This document shows positions 5,883-9,533 of a DNA stretch of 9,533 nt, in pieces (the stretch's first letter is position 1; each line of letters begins with the position of its first letter). Made by a program: the position numbers and the translations under genes. Source of the stretch: Gemmatimonadota bacterium (GTDB lineage Bacteria; Gemmatimonadota; Gemmatimonadetes; Gemmatimonadales; GWC2-71-9). The stretch is taken from positions 1 to 9,533 of the forward strand of contig JACZUR010000065.1 of the NCBI GenBank assembly GCA_022573095.1, read 5' to 3'. Under the pieces are notes generated by a model. That model saw only the letters and a program-made list of their open reading frames with translations, did not search any database and was not told the DNA's origin.

Positions 5883-6815
5883 CTAAAACAGCGCCCAGGA
5901 GTCCTTGCGTATCAGTTCGTGTTCTTGAGCTAGTTCGAGCACCGTGGGTAGCGCGCGTTCCATGCACCTAGTGATGCATTCCGTAGCCTCCCAACAGAAC
6001 TCTAGGGCATCGACATCATTGGCGAAGGTGAAGTCTCTCGGAGTTCGTGCTTCGGGGTTGTCCGGGAGATCGATGCAGATCTCCCAGATGTCGTCGAACA
6101 GCAATTCGCCTCCCGACCGGCCACCCAAGTCGGTAACGCCATTGTAGTTCGTGAAGCAATCGCGGTAGTTCTCAATACTATCGGCCCAGTAGTTCCAAAC
6201 GTCCGCCACCGGCGTAAGCGTAGCTTCAAAGGCCGACGTTGAGTGATCTATCATCGCATCGATCGCCCTGGGGAGTGTGTCAGGAGTCTTTCCTCTCAAT
6301 CTCCAGATCAGAAATCTGCTCGTATCCAGAGCGGAGATCAGTGCCGCGCACACAGATTCGGCGTGCAGCAGGGCCGAGTTGAATAGCTTAGGCGAGGAAC
6401 GGACCGCAACGTCATCGCGGATCTGCCACTCTTCGTGATTCTTGAGCACGGCGAGCCCCGCGTACGATTCTCCCAGGTAGGCGAGGTGGGTTGCGGCGGT
6501 GGACAGATAGTGCTCAACCATGTACTTGTAAATCCGGCGCTCAGAATCTTCGACGTATCCCTCCAGGTACCGCGATTTACCCAACACATTCCCGTCCCGG
6601 TCGAAGATGACCCTCGGATAGAGAAAGGGAGCGAGATCCCGATATCCGGTCAGGGGACGTGCAGCGAACCGTTCCTGAAACTCCTGGGGCGTTGAAACGT
6701 GGTGTATGACCGACGACGAAGGTATCAACCAACCTTTGTCGCTCTTGAGAAGCTGGAGGCCCCGGTTGTATATGATGCGCACGAAGCTGTGCGGCGAGTC
6801 GCCGAGATCGGTCAT
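5883..6815 (-). CDS. Unrecognised soluble protein of about 310 residues
   Basis: I do not recognise this family. The frame is long, has good codon structure and no competing sense frame, so it is very probably real. The protein has no signal peptide or transmembrane segment. It is acidic and rich in Trp, Tyr and Phe, with a helical-looking middle (about residues 85-215) holding pairs such as HLAYLGESYAGL and RFLIWRLRGK. The N-terminus SFVRIIYNRGLQLLKSDKGWLIP and the stretch LAPFLYPRVIFDRDG look like a small beta-rich start. The C-terminal part has ICIDLPDN and two Cys residues (FCWEATECITRCME). No nucleotide-binding or catalytic motif stands out. ATG at 6815 is preferred; a GTG at 6842 would add nine residues. 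It is convergent with the AIM24 gene and has an AT-rich stretch (TATATAAT around 6935) about 120 bp upstream that may hold its promoter or an opposing one. Confidence 0.78.
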   Translation of the reverse strand: MTDLGDSPHSFVRIIYNRGLQLLKSDKGWLIPSSSVIHHVSTPQEFQERFAARPLTGYRDLAPFLYPRVIFDRDGNVLGKSRYLEGYVEDSERRIYKYMVEHYLSTAATHLAYLGESYAGLAVLKNHEEWQIRDDVAVRSSPKLFNSALLHAESVCAALISALDTSRFLIWRLRGKTPDTLPRAIDAMIDHSTSAFEATLTPVADVWNYWADSIENYRDCFTNYNGVTDLGGRSGGELLFDDIWEICIDLPDNPEARTPRDFTFANDVDALEFCWEATECITRCMERALPTVLELAQEHELIRKDSWALF

Positions 6816-7169
6816 ATCTGGCTTGTTCCCTGCTTCGTTCACCGGTGTATTTCGCTGTATGAATCTTACGTCTTCCTACGCTGATATGCCTCAATTGTTC
6901 AGAGTGTATTTGAGCGACGCGCCGTAAGTCGTTATTTTATATAATCTTATCCGCTCGTGTACTGCTGAAGCTTTGTTCGATCCGGTTCGCTGGAGGAGAC
7001 AGGGAAAGTAACCTGCGGATCCCGAGATTGAGGGGTAGGAGTAGTCAGGGCTATCGCCGCAAATCCGGAGGCGGTAACTCTATCTATACCGAGTCACTTT
7101 CGCTGTGTGGAGGTGTAGCATCCAGGGGGAGGTAATGTGACGGCAGCCTCTTATACTTGGTCTAGCTAA
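6816..7169. other. Spacer with AT-rich promoter-like stretch, no gene seen
   Basis: This gap holds a perfect TATAAT inside an AT-rich run near 6930-6945. TTGAGC lies upstream of it with a poor spacing, so any promoter is uncertain in either direction. Further on there is a small hairpin (CCGC/GCGG around 7060-7075) and a purine-rich GGGGGAGGTA directly before an ATG-TGA start-stop pair near 7125-7140. One plus-strand frame is open for about 80 codons (to a stop near 7135) but lacks any ATG, GTG or TTG start that would make it a gene. It is probably the former upstream region of the sigma-factor remnant. Confidence 0.5.
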
Positions 7170-7310
7170 ATGTATGTAACTGATGGGGATGTAGTTCGCC
7201 GGGTGTTGGGCGGAGAGGTCGAGGCGTACGCGATTCTGGTGAATCGCTACGGGCCAATAGAGCGAATGCAGCAACAATGCGAGGCACAGGAATGGCATCC
7301 CCAATCATAG
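7170..7310 (+). pseudogene. N-terminal remnant of an ECF sigma factor
   Basis: ATG at 7170 opens a 46-codon frame starting MYVTDGDVVRRVLGGEVEAY, then AILVNRYG. This is the typical opening of ECF RNA polymerase sigma factors (xDxxVVRRVLxGDxxAYxxLVxRY), the first helix of region sigma-2. After residue 28 or so the homology ends, and the frame runs on as IERMQQQCEAQEWHPQS to a stop at 7308-7310. No sigma-2.4 or sigma-4 sequence follows in any frame within the window. It is best read as a gene fragment left by a deletion or rearrangement with a breakpoint near 7250. Regulation by a sigma factor is therefore not to be expected from it. A short peptide could still be made. Confidence 0.72.
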
Positions 7311-7467
7311 GGGGTATTGTTCTGCTAGGAATGGGGAAAGTGGAATTCCGAATGTCGCCCCTTTTCACTGGAGACGGGGCGAAACAAATCTCAAGCACCA
7401 AATCGCAAAAAAATCCCGAATTCCAATGTTTAACGGCGACGCGCAGCGGTTTGCGACGAATGCCTCA

Positions 7468-7491
7468 CGCAGAGGCGCTAAGGCGCAGAGA
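7468..7491. repeat. 8-bp tandem repeat (CGCAGAGG-like) x3
   Basis: CGCAGAGG, CGCTAAGG and CGCAGAGA follow one another without a gap. Similar CGCAGAGG/CGCTAAGG strings are familiar from intergenic regions of several environmental phyla. Confidence 0.8.
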
Positions 7492-7513
7492 CAGCCGCCA
7501 AGGCAAGCTATTT

Positions 7514-7550
7514 ACTTGCTACTCGCGCTACTTGCTACCCGCTACTCGCT
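7514..7550. repeat. Heptamer array, ACTYGCT
   Basis: ACTTGCT, ACTCGCGCT, ACTTGCT, ACCCGCT and ACTCGCT are head to tail: four heptamers and one 9-mer. Confidence 0.8.
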
Positions 7551-7597
7551 AGCGCAGCCACAAGAGGGCACTGGCCGGGCGTACCCCTTGCGCACCT

Positions 7598-7614
7598 GCC
7601 AGGCGTAGCCTGGC
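7598..7614. repeat. Perfect 7-bp palindrome with a 3-base loop
   Basis: GCCAGGC and GCCTGGC flank GTA. It lies between two heptamer arrays and has no T-tract, so it is not a typical terminator. Confidence 0.7.
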
Positions 7615-7656
7615 GGCTAATGGCCAATAGCTAAGAGCCCGCAGCTAATAGCTTTC
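7615..7656. repeat. Heptamer array, AGCTAAT-like x6
   Basis: GGCTAAT, GGCCAAT, AGCTAAG, AGCCCGC, AGCTAAT and AGCTTTC are consecutive seven-base units sharing the RGCTAAT pattern with variation. The strict period of seven supports a repeat rather than chance. Confidence 0.75.
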
Positions 7657-7696
7657 TTGCTAAATTGTCAAAGAGCGAAATGGCACAATATTTCAT

Positions 7697-7756
7697 TGCC
7701 GTGGGCCATTGTAGCAAGTTTGCGCAAAACTTCAAGGCCCGTTTTTGGCCACGGCA
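7697..7756. repeat. Nested inverted repeat, 60 bp
   Basis: TGCCGTGGGCC (7697-7707) and GGCCACGGCA (7747-7756) pair over 10 bp with one bulged G. The loop holds a second inverted repeat, AAGTTT/AAACTT (7716-7721 and 7727-7732), around GCGCA. Confidence 0.7.
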
Positions 7757-7791
7757 CGCATGGGGGTTTTTATTCTTTCATAGGGGTGATT

Positions 7792-7935
7792 ATGGTCAAG
7801 CTGCGCCACACCGACGATTTTGCGAAACGGCCGAAATCGATGGCAATAGTTCCTCCGCAAAAATCGGCGGTGCTACCCGGTCACAAGGACCTGGGCTACG
7901 TGTTGGTAGGGGGTCGGTGTGGCCGCCGACGCTAA
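7792..7935 (+). CDS. Possible small basic protein, weak
   Basis: ATG at 7792 opens 47 codons and is preceded by AGGGGTG at a sensible distance. The product (MVKLRHTDDFAKRPKSMAIV and onward to VLVGGRCGRRR) is basic and matches nothing I know. The frame coincides with a dense inverted-repeat block, which by itself could explain an open frame. Confidence 0.18.
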   Translation: MVKLRHTDDFAKRPKSMAIVPPQKSAVLPGHKDLGYVLVGGRCGRRR

Positions 7936-7947
7936 AAGCGGCGCCAC
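7805..7947. repeat. Block of overlapping, competing inverted repeats
   Basis: Three pairings share arms. CACCGACGATTTTGCG (7809-7824) pairs with 7856-7872 over about 16 bp with one mismatch and one bulge. GCCACACCGAC (7805-7815) pairs perfectly with GTCGGTGTGGC (7913-7923). GTGGC plus GCCG (7919-7928) pairs with CGGCGCCAC (7939-7947) over 9 bp with one bulge. The first and second pairings exclude each other, as do the second and third. Confidence 0.7.
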
Positions 7948-7948
7948 A

Positions 7949-7978
7949 TTGGCATTTCTGGTTGTAGGCGGCTATATT
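7949..7978 (+). promoter_or_regulatory. Possible promoter of the TPR gene
   Basis: TTGGCA (7949-7954) and TATATT (7973-7978) are 18 bp apart. A start near 7985 would give a leader of about 50 nt to the GTG at 8034. Confidence 0.4.
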
Positions 7979-8033
7979 TGAATACAGGGCCCGATACTTC
8001 AGCAGACGGGCCGATCGCACAAAGAGGCATTTT

Positions 8034-8114
8034 GTGACATCCTTCCGCTTACAAACACCCGTGAGATGTTTTGACATCGGGCTCCGACTGTTGGCACTCT
8101 CATAGCTGAGACTG
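8034..8114 (+). pseudogene. Original 5' end of the TPR gene, interrupted by TAG
   Basis: GTG at 8034, preceded by AAAGAGG at six to seven bases, opens a frame in phase with the TPR gene. It encodes a basic leader (MTSFRLQTPVRCFDIG) and LRLLALS, and then meets TAG at 8103-8105. The next codons repeat LRLLALS and run straight into the hydrophobic core and AHA cleavage site of a signal peptide. This is the only place that supplies the positively charged n-region a signal peptide needs. The TAG therefore looks like damage or a recoded codon within the true coding sequence. Confidence 0.6.
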
Positions 8115-8129
8115 TTGGCCCTTTCACTG
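8082..8129 (+). repeat. 24-bp in-frame tandem duplication in the signal-peptide region
   Basis: Copy one (8082-8105) and copy two (8106-8129) both encode LRLLALS in the same frame. Four of the first seven codon pairs differ, all synonymously (CTC/CTG, CGA/AGA, GCA/GCC, CTC/CTT). The eighth pair is TAG versus CTG. Confidence 0.8.
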
Positions 8130-9047
8130 CCGGCAACACTGATACTGCCGGCGTTGTTGACACTGCCGGCGGCCCATGCCCAGACCGAAGAGCCGGAGTC
8201 GGCCGGCGAGAATGATCCGGATGACAATGGAGACCAACCGTCGGCCGAACCACTGCCACTCACGCCTGCCCAACAGGCGGAGGAACACTATGCCGAAGGT
8301 GTCGATGCGATGCGCGCCGGAGACTACGTCGAAGCAGGTAAGCGATTGCGGGCGGCCGTCAGGCTGGTTCCAGACAGTGCCGAGTATCACTACATGCTTG
8401 GGTCACTCGCTATGAAAAAGAAAGAGGTGCTCAAAACGTGGCAGTTGTTCCGCAAGGCTATGCAACTCGATCCCGATCATCGAAAAGCAAACTTGGCTTT
8501 CGCCCAACTCTGGTTTATGTTCGATAAAATGGGTATGTTCGACGTCGGAAGTTCGCGTGAAAAGATACGCTCGACACTCGGCGCGCCCGATCGCGAGACG
8601 ACGCACGGTCGGCAGCGGCGAGCCTATTTTGACTTTATGGTCCTCTCGTTTGTGGACGGTCGTCTTTTTTCAGTCATCGACACACGTGACCTTTCGCCCC
8701 CAGCCCTGCGGGCTGTCGATACGTTCGACTTAGAAATCGACACCAAGAAATGGACAGTCGCCAGCCGCCAGATCAACGCCCGGTCCGCCCGCGTTGCCTA
8801 CGTGCCGGTCCGCGAAACCACGCGGAACTGGACCGAGCGAATCGAGAGTCAGCGATTGCTGGGCCTTGCCGCAAAAAACATTTCACTGTCGTCAATCGCC
8901 GATAGGCTTCATGCCCAAGTGCTCGAACAATACCCCAGCGCGAAGTGGACCCTCATCGATCAGAGTCGCGACGACTTGGTCTACGAGTGGCGAATCACGA
9001 GCAGCAAAGAAACGCCGCCTCAGCACGAGCTATGCCGAAGTCCGTGA
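8115..9047 (+). CDS. Exported TPR protein with a BamE/SmpA-like segment
   Basis: The mature protein begins after a signal peptide (hydrophobic LPATLILPALLTLPAAHA, cleavage after AHA). An acidic Pro/Glu-rich linker follows to about residue 50. Two clear TPR units (54-87 and 88-121, ending RLVPDS and QLDPDH) and a degenerate third make a protein-binding superhelix. Residues 146-190 (SSREKIRSTLGAPDRE, then FVDGRLFSVID) resemble the small BamE/SmpA-type outer-membrane lipoprotein fold. The C-terminal domain holds NWTERIESQRLLG and LVYEWRI. A periplasmic scaffold role is inference. The only starts after the in-frame TAG are TTG or CTG (TTG at 8115) without a ribosome-binding site, and such a start would lack a basic n-region. 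Its last 50 bases overlap the truncated kinase tail to tail, so the natural C-terminus may be altered too. Confidence 0.8.
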   Translation: MALSLPATLILPALLTLPAAHAQTEEPESAGENDPDDNGDQPSAEPLPLTPAQQAEEHYAEGVDAMRAGDYVEAGKRLRAAVRLVPDSAEYHYMLGSLAMKKKEVLKTWQLFRKAMQLDPDHRKANLAFAQLWFMFDKMGMFDVGSSREKIRSTLGAPDRETTHGRQRRAYFDFMVLSFVDGRLFSVIDTRDLSPPALRAVDTFDLEIDTKKWTVASRQINARSARVAYVPVRETTRNWTERIESQRLLGLAAKNISLSSIADRLHAQVLEQYPSAKWTLIDQSRDDLVYEWRITSSKETPPQHELCRSP

Positions 9048-9492
9048 CCTTGGGGATGCCTTCGGCGCTGAGCAAGACGTTGGATGGCTTGACATCCCTG
9101 TGCACAATGCCGGCCGTCAGCGCATCCGCCAGACCTCTGCTGATCTGCGCCACAATCCGGGCGGCTTCCAACGGAGGAAGCGGCTCGCCCTCTCTGTCAG
9201 CCAACATTCGATCCAGGCCGCCCGGCAGGTACTCCATAGCGAGAATCGGTGGCTCTTCCTCCTCATCCAAGTCAAGGATGCTTACGACGTAAGCGGAATG
9301 CAGTTGACGCAAGAGACCCGCCTCCGTACAGAAGCGCTCTCGTGCCAGCGGGTTTCGCGCCAAGTGAGGATAGAGTCGCTTGATGGCCACGATCCTGCCT
9401 TCCTCAACATCCCTCGCCCGATAGACGATCCCGGTCGCGCCGGAACCGAGCTCCTTCTCGATCTGATAGCGTTGCAGTCGTACCTCGCCCAC
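8995..9492 (-). CDS. Truncated serine/threonine protein kinase
   Basis: The N-lobe and part of the C-lobe of a Hanks-type kinase are present. They include the glycine loop GSGATG (16-21), the ATP lysine in VAIK (Lys38), a helix-C Glu near 57, the hinge MEYLPGG, the catalytic loop HRDVKPSN (131-138) and DFGIARAE (151-158). The frame then runs into AAFLCCS and stops. The activation segment, APE motif and the rest of the C-lobe (over 100 residues) are missing, so it should not fold as an active kinase. Bacterial relatives usually carry a transmembrane helix and sensor domain afterwards; none can follow here. GTG at 9492 gives a typical short leader before YQIEKELG. The frame also stays open to the window edge (with IEALRAFE upstream), so a longer N-terminus is possible. 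Confidence 0.85.
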   Translation of the reverse strand: MGEVRLQRYQIEKELGSGATGIVYRARDVEEGRIVAIKRLYPHLARNPLARERFCTEAGLLRQLHSAYVVSILDLDEEEEPPILAMEYLPGGLDRMLADREGEPLPPLEAARIVAQISRGLADALTAGIVHRDVKPSNVLLSAEGIPKVTDFGIARAEAAFLCCS

Positions 9493-9533
9493 CTCGAAGG
9501 CGCGCAGCGCCTCGATCCATCCGGTCCGGAGCT

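Larger units (their letters stand above)
7311..8033. other. Long spacer of repeats and inverted repeats
   Basis: No convincing protein gene lies here. It holds a GCCCC/GGGGC hairpin near 7355-7382, an A-rich tract, tandem 8-mers and 7-mers (7468-7656), a triloop palindrome (7598-7614), nested inverted repeats (7697-7756 and 7805-7947), one weak small frame (7792-7935) and a promoter candidate (7949-7978) for the TPR gene. Open frames here run through repeats and look spurious. Confidence 0.6.

Noticed and set aside
6957..7135. Plus-strand frame of about 60-80 codons open through the spacer upstream of the sigma remnant
   Set aside because: It has no ATG, GTG or TTG start in a useful place and its product is low-complexity Arg/Ser/Gly.
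7805..7947. Integron attC site
   Set aside because: The conserved GTTRRRY and RYYYAAC core ends are absent, and there is no integrase or gene cassette nearby.
7657..7967. Two overlapping open frames of about 90-100 codons
   Set aside because: They run through nested inverted repeats in two different frames, start within or next to a heptamer array and resemble no protein. Only the short frame from 7792 has a ribosome-binding site, and even that is weak.
7796..8390. Long minus-strand open frames opposite the 5' part of the TPR gene
   Set aside because: They are antisense shadows of a GC-rich gene with a signal peptide and TPR repeats on the plus strand.

Overview
The window reads as a stretch of bacterial chromosome, moderately GC-rich, from a free-living and probably soil or environmental organism. 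Short heptamer and decamer repeat arrays between genes, an extracytoplasmic-function (ECF) sigma-factor remnant, a serine/threonine kinase fragment and a rhomboid with a C-terminal 'LDERAFLDR'-type tail suggest Acidobacteriota or a similar phylum. That placement is inference, because no rRNA or other phylogenetic marker is present. There is no phage, plasmid, transposase or CRISPR signal.

Layout. (i) 1-107 is the tail of a membrane protein cut by the window edge. (ii) 108-1105 has no protein gene. It holds repeat arrays and then what looks like a complete non-coding RNA gene on the minus strand: promoter at 760-787, multi-helix body, and a strong intrinsic terminator at 343-391. A cluster of three DnaA-box-like 9-mers follows at 820-927. 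(iii) 1106-5865 is a compact housekeeping or stress block: a YbdG/MscM-type mechanosensitive channel, a rhomboid protease, DNA polymerase IV with an upstream rhodanese on the minus strand, and an AIM24-family protein. (iv) 5883-6815 is a conserved-looking but unrecognised soluble protein on the minus strand. (v) 6816-8033 is a decayed spacer with the N-terminus of an ECF sigma factor, several 7-8 nt tandem arrays, and a dense block of nested, mutually exclusive inverted repeats. (vi) 8034-9533 holds an exported TPR protein and the first part of a Ser/Thr kinase, fused tail to tail. Each shows signs of damage or rearrangement.

The genes do not form one pathway. The channel and rhomboid act in the membrane, and polymerase IV belongs to damage tolerance. 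The rhodanese is a sulfurtransferase-type domain that probably shares a transcript with dinB.

The most interesting signals are these: the unidentified structured RNA at 343-753, whose helices use G-U pairs only when read on the minus strand; the duplicated signal-peptide segment of the TPR gene, whose two copies differ only synonymously apart from an in-frame TAG; the kinase cut just after its DFG motif; and the inverted-repeat block at 7697-7947.
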